A DNA stretch of 64,000 nt, from positions 435,625 through 499,624 of the forward strand of contig VZRS01000327.1 in NCBI GenBank assembly GCA_013398055.1, written 5' to 3'. Made by a program: the position numbers and the translations under genes. Positions 22,701-32,400 of the stretch are shown here, one piece after another (position 1 is the first letter of the stretch; each line of letters opens with the position of its first letter). The notes below the pieces were generated by a model. The model was not told the DNA's origin. It saw nothing but the letters and a program-made list of their open reading frames with translations, and ran no database searches. Source of the stretch: Ifrita kowaldi (lineage: Eukaryota > Chordata > Aves > Passeriformes > Cinclosomatidae).

Positions 22701-25700
22701 AGCTGGCATACCTTTTTCATTTAAAGTTTAGCTTTCATGTTTTGGGTTTTTTTTAGAACCTGTACCAGAGGATTTTCCAGATCGATGCATTAGAAGGTAA
22801 TCGCTACAGCAGACTCTTTGATGGACCTAAATGTTCAGGCTAAATGTTCAGAAGAGCAGAAATGTTCTTCTCTTTTGAGTGATACTTAAAAGAAGGGCCA
22901 GTACAAATAACCCTCTTCTGCAAACACTTCTGAGGAGTTTCAGCTACCTGTGTCTTCACTGACTTTGATACAGGTGAAATTTGAAATTGATCAGGGAAGA
23001 GGGAAGTCAGTGTAAGAGAACTCAATGAAGGATTTTATGGAAAGAGATGGCATTTATTTACAAAATCCCCAAATAAGTTGCTTTTATGCAATTGCATTAA
23101 TTCTGTCAGATTTCATTCAGTCACAGCAAGAGGTGTGTGCTCAGGTGGTCTGGCCAGGCTTGTCTGTGCAGTAGGGTGTGAAGGGTACCTGTTGTCAAGT
23201 CTTCATTAGGTCTGACATTCTGTGCTTACCCAGAGAAAAATCAGTTTTTGGGCAGGTCTTTTATGTTCTTTAGGAATCACCAGCTTACATGGGGTGCTCC
23301 TTTGCTTTGGAATGCTGCTGACTTTATATTATAATCTTAGGCCAGCTGACTTACTGTCTGCTGTTAGTGTTTCCTTGCTTGGCATGCATCTGCCAGGAAG
23401 TGGAATGGTGGGGGGGTGTGTGTGTATGTGGTATGCTGGGACCCTGCTGACACCCCCGTGTTGTTGGGTGCCAGGTTTTCTCTGACAAGTTGTCTGTGGT
23501 GAGGTTTTATCACAGAGAAGGGTCTTGTATACTTGGCCTTGTCACAGAGCTGCCTTCAGGCCCTGACATAAAAACCTGAGGAACATGAGTGTTTTTCAAA
23601 GAACAGCGTAATTTCTTTTAACCCTTGTGCTTCTCCTTCCAGTCTTACATGCAGACATTTTTATTCATAACACATATCAATCTTAGTGTTACAGATCTCT
23701 CTATACAATTGATTCAGATTTTTCTTGTGAACCTAATTTCACCTGCATCCTCCTTAAATATGTTCTGTCCTACAATGCCAAAGTGTTAAGTATTTAGTGA
23801 GTCTTCTCTGGATCTTAAATTGCAACAGTCCTCAGGATAAGCTGTATGACTTGATAAACTATCAAATAACAATAAAGGGTGATTAAGCAACTCCTTAACA
23901 ATATTTTTTAAAATAAGCTTTATCCCTTTTCACTCAGCCTATATTTTCCTAGGATTTTCTTATTAATAGTTTTTTTCAATGTTAACATTCATTCAGAATA
24001 GTTGTTCTTTTTTTTTCCCTCCTCTTCTAGAAAGAGACCATCAAATTGCAATTACAGTTCTTCAGCATTAAGCATTTCAACTACAGGTAAAATACGACCT
24101 GAAGCAGTAGTACTAGCTGTGAGAACAGAATATTCTACCCAAACTTAAATGATTGCACAGTATCTAAACCAGGCTTCTACTGTGTCATTTGTCTTCCAGC
24201 ACAGACTAAGCTCAGTTGTGTCTAGAATGGAAAGTGTAGATAGAAAAATCGTCCCAGCAAATAAGACTTGGTTCTAATTAACGTGTTAGGGGAAGAAAAC
24301 AAAAACAACCAACCTACTAAAGTCTCAGATCCTGCATTTTTCCATTTAATCACTGATGATGCTTAATGAAGATTGACATTTCTTCTTTAACTTACCCAGG
24401 AACAGAACTGTTCGTGTCATGCTCTTTTCTTGAGCTTATTTCATGTAAGCCTCACAAATACATTGAGTCCCTGATGTAACTACAGTTCTGATCTGTGACC
24501 AGTGTGATTCTGTCTGGCCCAGGTACCACATAATTTCCTCCTGCTTAATTTTGAGTGTAATGGCAGCAGAAGTTGCCACTGGTAAAGACTGCTGTGATTA
24601 TACAGGTCTCTGGTCCCACAGTATTTACCCAGCTGTAAATAGCCAGGTGAACATAAGATGAATAAGCAGCCTTGTTTAAGGAATGGGAGAGGAGTAAAGC
24701 AGTGCTGATGGTGAGGAGAGGGAGATGAGGATTATATTGGAGGGTGGAACTGTGTTTACATGGGTGGTTTTGGAATTACTCTTTGAAAACCATCCTGTAA
24801 GTCATGGGGTGGAGAGTAGCTGTCTTTGTCTCAAAGTCAATTAATGTGTTGGAAATCTGTCACAGGAAAAAAACTCTGTAAAATAACAGCTGCAAGAGAG
24901 AGAACTCCAGACCTAAAAAGTGGTATGCGCTGTTCTTCACCGTTAGGACCGAAAAGCAAGGTGAAAAATCCTTAATAAATCAGCAAAGTTGTAACAGAAA
25001 TGATTTGCTCCTTGTATGGGTGGAAAACTCCACCTAGAGGAATAGTAGTTCCTGCTACACTTGTAAAGGGGTGCTTGCAGCCCGGGCTGAGTGAAGATGT
25101 AGCTTGCCTCTCCCTCTCCATAGAACAATAGTCATGGATGTCCCCAAGCTCACTGTTTTTCAGACTGGCTGTCAGTGGTACTGAAATGGGTTGTATAGAG
25201 CTTGACTATGACAGAGGGACTCTTAAGTGCTTACCAGGCTATAGGGATTCACTTTGTAACACAAAATGTAATTGTTTCACTATTTAGCATGATAATCAAA
25301 CAGCTAAAGCCAACAGGCTGAAGAAAAAAAACCCCAGTTTTAATCCTTTAGAAGAAGGTTCTTCATCGTTTAGGCAGCTTGATGCCCCAGGAAACACTTC
25401 AGCCAGATCAAAGGGGTTGACAGCAGAAGTTCTGCCAACCACACCAACAGATGCTGTGGTGGTGAGTATTCCCATTGTGCCCGACTGATTAACACTGGCA
25501 TGGAATGGAAGTGGGAGTTGTGAATCCTTGCCAAAGTTACAATTAATGAGGAGAAGTGGCAGGAAGTGCCACATCTGAAATGTCCATGCTGCAGTAAACT
25601 AATTCTTTGTCTTAATTTTGGAGAGCATAAGACCAAAAAAAACCTGAATGACAGGAATTCAGTACTGAAGAACTAGTAGTAATTCTAAATGGAGTTCCTA

Positions 25701-28224
25701 AAGTATTGTGTACTAGGAGAATACCATAAGAGTAATAATAAACAGCAAAGACTTTGAAACTGATACTGAGTTCTTCTCTGTTTTTGTTTAGCAAATGACT
25801 TCCACCATGCTAATGATGGAGGAAAATAAAGTCCTAAAAAATCCCGGTAATGCTCAGCCTCTAGAGCTAGATGTGAGTGTCTGTCTGATACTTTTTTTTT
25901 TCAGTTTTTTTGGAGTGATTAAAACCAAAGAAACTATTCCTTGTGGCACACTCAGTTTCTGCCCATACATATGTTACACTGCAAATCGCACAATAAACTC
26001 TGATAAATTCTGGACAATTAAAAAACCCAAACAACCCAACCTAGGAATTTGTTTTGTATTTTTACAAATGCAATGTAAAACCAGCACTAGTACCCTTACT
26101 TGCACAACCCCTTTGATTCAAAATTGATATTTAAATGCTAGTTTGAATTTTTTGGCAGGACAGGTAGTACAGTACTGCCACTTGTCTCTGCACACTTGAG
26201 CTAGTGCATACTAGATTAATAAACAGACAACATCAGGGTCTTGCTGAATCCCTGAATATTTTTCTTTAAGCAATATAATATCTTTTGCATGAACCAACAA
26301 CTGTTAGCCAATCTGAATTATTGTCTGTAATTTAACTGGACAGTTACTCCTGTATATTTTGTATTTTGATGGAGCTGTAGCTGAGCTTGTCGCCAGTGTG
26401 CAAAGCCTCACCTGGGGAAGACCTGTTCCCGAATACCACAGGTCCATTTGTAAATTCAGAAGAAATTGTTCCTGCGTCTCTGAGCTCAGAAAAAGAAATG
26501 ATTCCTCAAAGTCCAGAAGAAAAGAATGTTTTAAAGGTTCTGATTTTATTGCACTTCTTCAATCCAGTTTTGTCATGCTAACTTGTAATGTCCTGTATAT
26601 TTAATCCTTACAGTATTAAAACTGCTAAAGAGAATGTTTAAAGCTTTGAAGCTTTCTATCTCCCTTTCCAATAGCATGTTGGGTGTACACAAGTAGTCTT
26701 AAATGTTTTCTAGTGACATGTCTTGAAATCTGCACGTCATCTCTAATTTCCGTAGAAGAAAGCTAAAAGAACATTTCTTCAATGGGAATAGTTGTGTGAG
26801 TGAAACATCATTAATCTTTTCAGCCTCTGTGTGACAGACAAGAAATCTGCTCCATCGTTAGAATGTCACCAGGCCAGAGGCCTTCCTGGCTCCAGCAAGT
26901 TCCAGTTAACTGGAAAGAGTTCCACCTTCCCAAAGGAGTGCCTGAAGGTAAAGGAGTATAGACTTGGTTCACTGTGCAGATGCTGACTAGTTAGTTGAGT
27001 GTTTAAAGGTTGTTGAGCTTTTTTTGAAAGTCTGGATATTTGGAAAAATCGCAAGGCTAAAAAGAGTCAAAGATGCAGAAAACTTCAAATCTCTGGCTGA
27101 ATAGTGTTCTTGTGCAATACTTTATTAAAACTGTACTAACATTTTCTCCCCCAAGGATCTTTAGCATAGGAATTACTACAGTCATAGGCTACTTCATAAT
27201 TAAGGCCTCATTATTATTCTGTGCTTTATTTCTAGAGTGAGTAGGCCTGAGTTGAACTTTACATCTGGTATTCACCACCCCCCTCCCCGCCAAGTAGTTC
27301 AAGTTATCAGTAATGTTTTTCTTTAAAAATTATCAGTTTCTCATAAGGTTTCTGTTCTTTCTCCTGAAACCCTTAACATAGGGAAAACTCCTTTCTTCAC
27401 TTCCTAGATTTTTGTTAAACAAAAATGAGAAATGTGAACAAAACTGTCTCATCACTTAACAGAGGTAAAAACCCCACCCTTTCCCATCTCTCGTGAAGTT
27501 TCTCGTGAAGTGTCATTTATTCTGTTTTAATTCAATACAGAGATACTGCGTAAGTGTGGCAGCTTTCAAAAATACTGAATACACAAAAATTTTCATCTTC
27601 AGTCTCTTAGGTCCAAATGTCCTCCTACTGTATTACCAGTTGAGTTATATGCAGCATCTAGAACGCAGGGAAGTGCTTGTAAGTGTGTGTGTATGTATTA
27701 ATTAATGACACTCACCCAATGCTTCTGTACAGATGAAAGAACTGGGATGCTAGGTCATGTGCCCAGGCAAATTGTGGTAATACAGAACACAGGCTGTACT
27801 TGGTTGGCAAGTGAATCAGCAATCAGCAAGTGGTGGTGTCAGAACAAAAGTTTGGTTTTCTTACTGCTTTTCTAGAGGGTCCTGGTATCAGGAATTAGAC
27901 CCCACCTGTGGTGGGGGGTTTATGCTGGATGTTTTATTCTCTGCTCAAGGAGTCTTTCAGATGATGCTGGTTTTCAATAGGAATGTACATATACTCAAAA
28001 CTATTGTTCTCTCCTCACTGGCAAATGAGACCTGCAAGATCAGATTCTTCCAGACAAATGTTAGCATTGGATATATGTAGTGAACATCTGAACAGCTGGT
28101 CAGATCAATGAGCTTTCTCTTACATGTGAGAATGTGCCACTTTATTGATAATTATTTATCACTTTTTTTCCCCCCAGATACTATTACAAGTACCAAAAAT
28201 TGGATCTACTGTAAACAGAGATGA
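19692..28224 (+). CDS. MEIKIN: MEIKIN, meiosis-specific kinetochore factor (5' end unresolved)
   Basis: In mammals MEIKIN binds CENP-C and recruits PLK1 at meiosis I kinetochores. There it promotes sister co-orientation and centromeric cohesin protection, and separase cleaves it at anaphase I. I assign this gene from its place between ACSL6 and FNIP1 in the same orientation, as in human, and from its structure. Exons: 19692-19779, 20002-20080, 21099-21159, 21805-21945, 22381-22500, 22757-22796, 24031-24086, 24866-24960, 25288-25461, 25792-25872, 26381-26536, 26824-26947 and 28178-28224. Every junction is GT-AG and phase-consistent, with no internal stop over 1.26 kb. About 420 residues result (mammalian range about 370-435). 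The chain is hydrophilic, Ser/Lys/Glu-rich, with no transmembrane segment. Two S-S-P sites (112-114 and 218-220, numbered from the first complete codon) fit polo-box docking, and ETFR (115-118) fits a separase site. The C-terminal region around WLQQVPVNWKEFHLPKG (about 384-400) would be the CENP-C-binding part by analogy. The initiator ATG and final exon remain open. Confidence 0.82.
20002..20080 (+). CDS. MEIKIN: MEIKIN exon ii
   Basis: A 79-nt exon, phase 2 to 0. It runs from (S)NQVNVRGTTDFKIKE to ESSVPLK. The acceptor is actgcag and the donor gtgaga. Highly acidic. Confidence 0.82.
21099..21159 (+). CDS. MEIKIN: MEIKIN exon iii
   Basis: A 61-nt exon, phase 0 to 1: ESKIINFESKGSLKNAEVTS. 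The acceptor is ttttaattttag and the donor gtgagt. Confidence 0.82.
21805..21945 (+). CDS. MEIKIN: MEIKIN exon iv with SSP and ExxR motifs
   Basis: A 141-nt exon, phase 1 to 1, from (S)TEITLPTGVSTFLIE to RDDDS. It contains SYSSPETFRDDD: a polo-box docking-type S-S-P followed at once by a separase-type E-x-x-R with acidic residues after it. The donor is gtgaga. Confidence 0.87.
22381..22500 (+). CDS. MEIKIN: MEIKIN exon v
   Basis: A 120-nt exon, phase 1 to 1, from (E)RCNFYSVDPSKYKNS to IPQISNLSAIL. The acceptor is atgtccag and the donor gtaatt. Confidence 0.87.
22757..22796 (+). CDS. MEIKIN: MEIKIN exon vi
   Basis: A small 40-nt exon, phase 1 to 2: (E)PVPEDFPDRCIR. It has a strong T-rich acceptor (ggttttttttag) and donor gtaatc. 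It joins smoothly to NLSAIL upstream and RKRPSNC downstream. Confidence 0.82.
24031..24086 (+). CDS. MEIKIN: MEIKIN exon vii
   Basis: A 56-nt exon, phase 2 to 1: (R)KRPSNCNYSSSALSISTT. The acceptor cctcttctag follows a long pyrimidine tract. The donor is gtaaaa. A basic KRP patch is present. Confidence 0.82.
24866..24960 (+). CDS. MEIKIN: MEIKIN exon viii with second SSP
   Basis: A 95-nt exon, phase 1 to 0, from (G)KKLCKITAARERTPD to CSSPLGPKSK. A closer donor (gtatgc at 24923) would put the next exon out of frame, so the gtgaaa donor at 24961 is chosen. SSP at 24934-24942 is a second polo-box docking candidate. Confidence 0.78.
25288..25461 (+). CDS. MEIKIN: MEIKIN exon ix
   Basis: The largest exon, 58 codons, phase 0/0, from HDNQTAKANRLKKKN to TTPTDAVV. 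A basic cluster and a TTP motif are present. The donor is gtgagt. Confidence 0.86.
25792..25872 (+). CDS. MEIKIN: MEIKIN exon x
   Basis: A 27-codon exon, phase 0/0, from QMTSTMLMMEENKVL to PLELD, with acceptor tttgtttag and donor gtgagt. An internal gtaatg is passed over because it breaks the frame to the next exon. Confidence 0.8.
26381..26536 (+). CDS. MEIKIN: MEIKIN exon xi
   Basis: A 52-codon exon, phase 0/0, from LSLSPVCKASPGED to EEKNVLK. The acceptor (gagctgtag) and donor (gttctg) are both weak, so the borders are less certain, but the frame and composition fit. Confidence 0.72.
26824..26947 (+). CDS. MEIKIN: MEIKIN exon xii, putative CENP-C-binding region
   Basis: A 124-nt exon, phase 0 to 1, from PLCDRQEICSIVRMSPG to HLPKGVPE. 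The acceptor is cttttcag and the donor gtaaag. It is the most ordered-looking stretch of the protein (WLQQVPVNWKEFHLP). MEIKIN's CENP-C contact is C-terminal in mammals, so this exon is the best candidate here. Confidence 0.84.
28178..28224 (+). CDS. MEIKIN: MEIKIN terminal exon, model A
   Basis: A strong acceptor (ctttttttcccccccag) leads to (D)TITSTKNWIYCKQR and TGA at 28222. The phase matches exon xii. An internal ct|gtaaac at 28210/28211 would instead keep the frame open into the exon at 28954. Confidence 0.6.
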
Positions 28225-28399
28225 GATTTTTGGCTCTCAGCAGGAGTTAACAGAAGAAATGACTGTATTGCTGCTGTGGCAGGGTGGTGAAACAGAACTC
28301 CTAACTAGTAATTAATGGTTGTAATTTTTTTTGCATATATGTTGTTTGAAATTTAGTATTATGTGTTACGGTAAGCTAGTAAATACTCAAATACTTTAT

Positions 28400-28405
28400 A
28401 TTAAA
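28400..28405 (+). terminator. Poly(A) signal variant ATTAAA, possible proximal MEIKIN end
   Basis: ATTAAA about 175 bp after the model A stop, followed by the T/G-containing ttattttgtac. Its use would exclude the model B exon. Confidence 0.35.
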
Positions 28406-28953
28406 TTATTTTGTACAGCAACTAGATCCTGTTCTGGGCATTATTCTGTAAGGATTCCATAAAGACGATTCTTCAGTTTGTTTAGATTTTTAAAAAGTGT
28501 GACTGAAGAACAGAAGACCAAATTGCATTAATGGAATTACTTTTGGCTTTCTGCTAAGATTTCTAGTTTTCTCTAGTAGCATTAGCATCTAAAGATATGA
28601 CCTCTGTTTAAGTGTTAACATTGGGTATGAAGGTAACCACATGTCCTGGGAGTGGTTATGAAAGCGTTCATGTACTCTTGGGGACCCAGAATAGTATGCC
28701 ACCATTAAACTCCTTGAGTGCTTAGGCCTGCAGAACTTTGGAGGTACAGGACTGTGTGTTCTGCTGTAATCTGATTTCTGAACATGAATACAGGTCACCT
28801 TCACCCCATCATCACTGTGAATTGGCTCTTAATGATCAGCACTGTCATCATTCTGGGCACATCCACTGCCCAGCCAACTGCCATCTCAGAGTCCTTCCTG
28901 TTTCATCTCCGACGATTTGTAATATCACATCTCTCAGTCATTGTTTCTTCTAG

Positions 28954-29033
28954 TGGCTTCAGACTTAGAGAAAGTAAATGCCTTACATGAACAAAATGGT
29001 GGGGAAAACCCTTTTAATAGTCGAACTGTTTGA
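28954..29033 (+). CDS. MEIKIN: MEIKIN alternative terminal exon, model B
   Basis: After the good acceptor ttgtttcttctag, a phase-compatible 80-nt segment reads ASDLEKVNALHEQNGG then ENPFNSRTV and TGA at 29031. It can follow exon xii directly or a 33-nt version of the 28178 exon. It may be an alternative C-terminus or part of the UTR. Confidence 0.4.
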
Positions 29034-29504
29034 AGAGATGGATATTGACATTCTGGATTTTCAGGTTACTGCTCACACTGTGTCCACATAAATCAGATTC
29101 CCAGTGCTTCCAGTTCAGCTTGTGGATTGTTAATTCATAAATGTTGTTCTTAATGTGCCGAATGTCTCAGAAAACACTGTCAAGAACACATTTTTTTCCA
29201 CTTGAATTCATTGCTCATTAAAGTAATTTGGACCCCTACAGTGTTCTCACTACAATATCCTTTACTCAGACTTTTTCTGGACAAAAAGGGAGTTTTTCAA
29301 TGTTTCAAAATGGTAATATGGCTTTCAAAAGTCTTGAGTTTGTTTCTCAGTGTTATCACCCTGGAAAACAGTTCTGTATTTCCAAAACGAGCATGACAAG
29401 AAGACATACAAAATCCACAACTTTAGTTTGACTGCATTTGAAAATACCTGCAAAAGTTCAAACCCTGATCTACTCCCCATTGCGCTGGGGTAGAAGGAAG
29501 TGCA

Positions 29505-29510
29505 AATAAA
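29505..29510 (+). terminator. Poly(A) signal AATAAA, possible distal MEIKIN end
   Basis: AATAAA about 470 bp after the model B stop. Another AATAAA lies at 29829 with a T-rich gtttattg downstream. Confidence 0.4.
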
Positions 29511-31504
29511 TGCTGCTGGATTAGTCTATGAACAAGTATTGTATAAACATTCTGTATGGCTCAAGGTTAAAACTTATGCCATTAAGCTGTTTTTCTTTTA
29601 AGCATTAGTAGAATGAGTTCTGCCTGTAACTCCTTGGAGTCCTGTCAGGTATGCTTTTAATTATCAATATCCTTGTTGTTGCAAATACTAAGTCACTAGT
29701 AATTATGCAAGAATCTAGAGCCCCATGGAGACAGAGGTGAGCTCCTTGATGTAGCTTTAAGCAAAATTGGAGGTTACATATTTAGTAAGTTGTGTTTATG
29801 ATGATTATTCAAGTAAAGGATGGTCCGGAATAAAGATATGTTTATTGTAGGAGTATTCTAGAAGTCATAGGAAAAAATGCTTATTTTGCCCCAGGCCATT
29901 TGGTAGTGTTATACAAAGAGACTAATACTGGCAAACTAATTGGAAAGTACAAGAGAGGAAAATGTGGTCTGTAACTGAGGAATTGGCTGTAGCAGCCTGA
30001 ATATTGCTGGGGTTTGCTTTTGTTTTTCTTGATATGATGAGGCTGTATAGTAGGACAGAAATATCGTGAATCACAATCTCTTGTTCTTCTGTTCAGTTAT
30101 GAAGGCACTGCTTCTTATCACCTTTTGTCTGACTCTTAGAGAAAGTGTAATTAATTACCAGGCTAGCTCTTTGCCCCAGGGAAGGAAATTCATTTTGAGG
30201 CTGCAGCAATCTCTGCTCTTGTTCTGCTGCTCTCAAAGGAAAGGCATTTTCCCATAGTTCAGTTTTCAGCTGGAAAATTACTACATAAAATTTCATTCAG
30301 AGTGGAAACTGGCTCTTCCATATTGGTGGATAAAGGTTATGGGTCATGGCCAGTTAATGGGTAGGACAGAAGAGGTTATTTGTGCAGTGATTCAGGAGAG
30401 GAATCTGTACATGGTCAGTGTCTCCAGGGCTGCTGCTCTGTCACAGCCCAGACATGATGAAGCCTTAATGGCTTGAAAGGAATTGCTTCCAGCAAGTCAA
30501 GTCCATGCAAGAACTCTGATAATCCTTTATCACCAGGAATTGTGCATGGCAGATGTATGTTGAGTAAATCTATTATACATAAATCTGTAATAGGTTTTTC
30601 TTTAACACTGTTCAGTTATTTTTGTTATCTGAAGTGCACTTCTAGGAGACTTTAACTTCAAGTACCCAGAGATGGTGGGAGATGTGTCTTGTATTGGAGT
30701 GCTACAAGGGTACATGTACAGGCTGGTGGAGGATAAAGCCTTATAAGCAAATGGTTCTGATTTGGTTCATAATCTTTAGACACATAAGAGAGATGACTGG
30801 GGTCCAGATCAAAATATGCTGAATGGAAACAGAAGTTCACTTATATTTAAAGGGATTCCATCAGCTTGAATTATAATGCACTTGAGCTTAGGTAAATCTT
30901 CATTGCTCTAAGTTGTGAAACTTCTGAAAGCTAAGTTACATATCCTGGCCAAAATTCTATCATTTTGTTGTGTTCCCTGAGGACTTTTTATATTTGAGAT
31001 TGTATTTACGTGCTCCTCTTGAAGCCAGGAGGCTTTCACATGGTGAAAGGATGTAAAGAATTGGTCATGTATAAATCTGTAGCAGGCACGGGTGTCTTCT
31101 GTACAGAACAGGGGGGGAAAGATGCATCTAAACATTATTTCCTGTTTTGTGTTAGAATTATCTACAGCTTCTGGTAGATGGAAAACAAAGTTCTTACAGA
31201 TGGGTGATTGTGAAGAATCATTATGTAGATATGTTACACACGTGTTTAGTTATGCCTTAAAAACAACCTGCTTAATTTAATCTTACATCATATGTTGTTT
31301 TAGCTTAATTCCATTTTCCAGGGAAAGCAGATGAATCAGTTTTGTCAGTCCTTAATTAAACTTCCTAGCAGTGTTGTATCTGAACAGCGAGACATTGAAG
31401 GAGACTGTTAGCTGTTACCAGGGTTTTTATTTCACTAAAATATTGCTAATCAATAGTTTTGCAAAAAGGCACAGATCCTTTTGATTTTACAAAACCTATC
31501 ACAC

Positions 31505-31528
31505 TTTTTTTTTTTTTTTTTTTTTTTT
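31505..31528. repeat. 24-bp poly-T tract
   Basis: An uninterrupted run of T about 400 bp upstream of the FNIP1 CpG island. It could be the poly(A) tail of an old minus-strand retrocopy, but no retrocopy body is recognisable beside it. Confidence 0.8.
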
Positions 31529-32311
31529 CATTGTTGGGCTTTTTTTCTTCAATTGCTGGGCTTTATGTCCTAAATACTCTTTTGTGGATGGATGTTTTAC
31601 CTGTAATGATGGCTTCCTCTGCCATCACCTACACACGTTCCACCTTCCCTGTAGGTTTTGAATCGAGTGCATCTGAGCTGAGCCATTCTGCTACAGCTGT
31701 GGGAGAATGGCTTCGTGTACCTGGCAGGAGAGCGGGCAGGAGCTGGATTTTCGAGGTTTGGGATAAAAGACGTTACCTTTCTCTGCTGCACCCCTGCACG
31801 CGTAGTCCCGAAGGCGCTGGATACAGCCGCGAGAAGGATCTGATGCCTCGATCGTGACCTCCCTCTCGCCTTCCTGGGGCTCCTGCCTTTAACTTCCGTC
31901 CGAAAAAAGAAAACACAACAGCGGCGCGTTATCGCCGTCCCCGGGGGATTCTTCGGCCCTGCCCCCGGCTGAGCCCCGCTGGGAGCAGGCGCTTTTCCCG
32001 CACACGCTGCGGCCGCAGGAGCCGCCGAGGCGAGTGAAAGAGGGGACCCCCGAACTCCCCGCGGGGGTCTGCGGGGCTCCGCTCTCCACGTGGGGCCGCT
32101 CCGCTGGGCCCGCCCCGCCCGCCGGCCGGCCCCCGCTCCCTCTGTCCCTCCCCTCGCTCCCTCCTCCCCTCCTGGCAGCGCTGGGTGACTAATTTCTGTC
32201 ATATGACTGTGACACCGAATGGAGCGGGGCGGGCGGAACTAGCCGTGGCGAAGGGACGGCGCTGCGCGGAGCCCAGCGCCTCGGCGGCTGGGGCAGCGGC
32301 GGCGCCCCAAG

Positions 32312-32400
32312 ATGCCGCCCACCCTCTTCCAGAAGCTCTTCAACAAGAAGCACGGGCTGATATCCCCGACCAGGGACGCCCGCGACGACTGTGTCTTCAG
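32312..32400 (+). CDS. FNIP1: FNIP1 coding exon 1
   Basis: It starts MPPTLFQKLFNKKHG and ends DARDDCVF plus two bases, with donor gtaacc. It is GC-rich, inside the CpG island. The assembly gap starts 57 bp after it, so the donor is intact. Confidence 0.96.

Larger units (their letters stand above)
29034..31640. other. MEIKIN 3' flank and intergenic space before FNIP1
   Basis: About 2.6 kb of AT-rich sequence. It holds the candidate poly(A) signals and a pure 24-T tract at 31505-31528. I see no gene, RNA gene or transposon in it. Confidence 0.5.

Noticed and set aside
27541..27551. Mini-exon between exon xii and the 28178 exon (acceptor aatacag, donor-like taagtg)
   Set aside because: Too short, no GT at the exon edge, and exon xii already joins 28178 in phase.
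31597..32202. 201-codon - strand frame upstream of FNIP1
   Set aside because: GC-island artefact with low-complexity Ala/Gly/Arg. A divergent promoter transcript is possible but nothing supports a protein.
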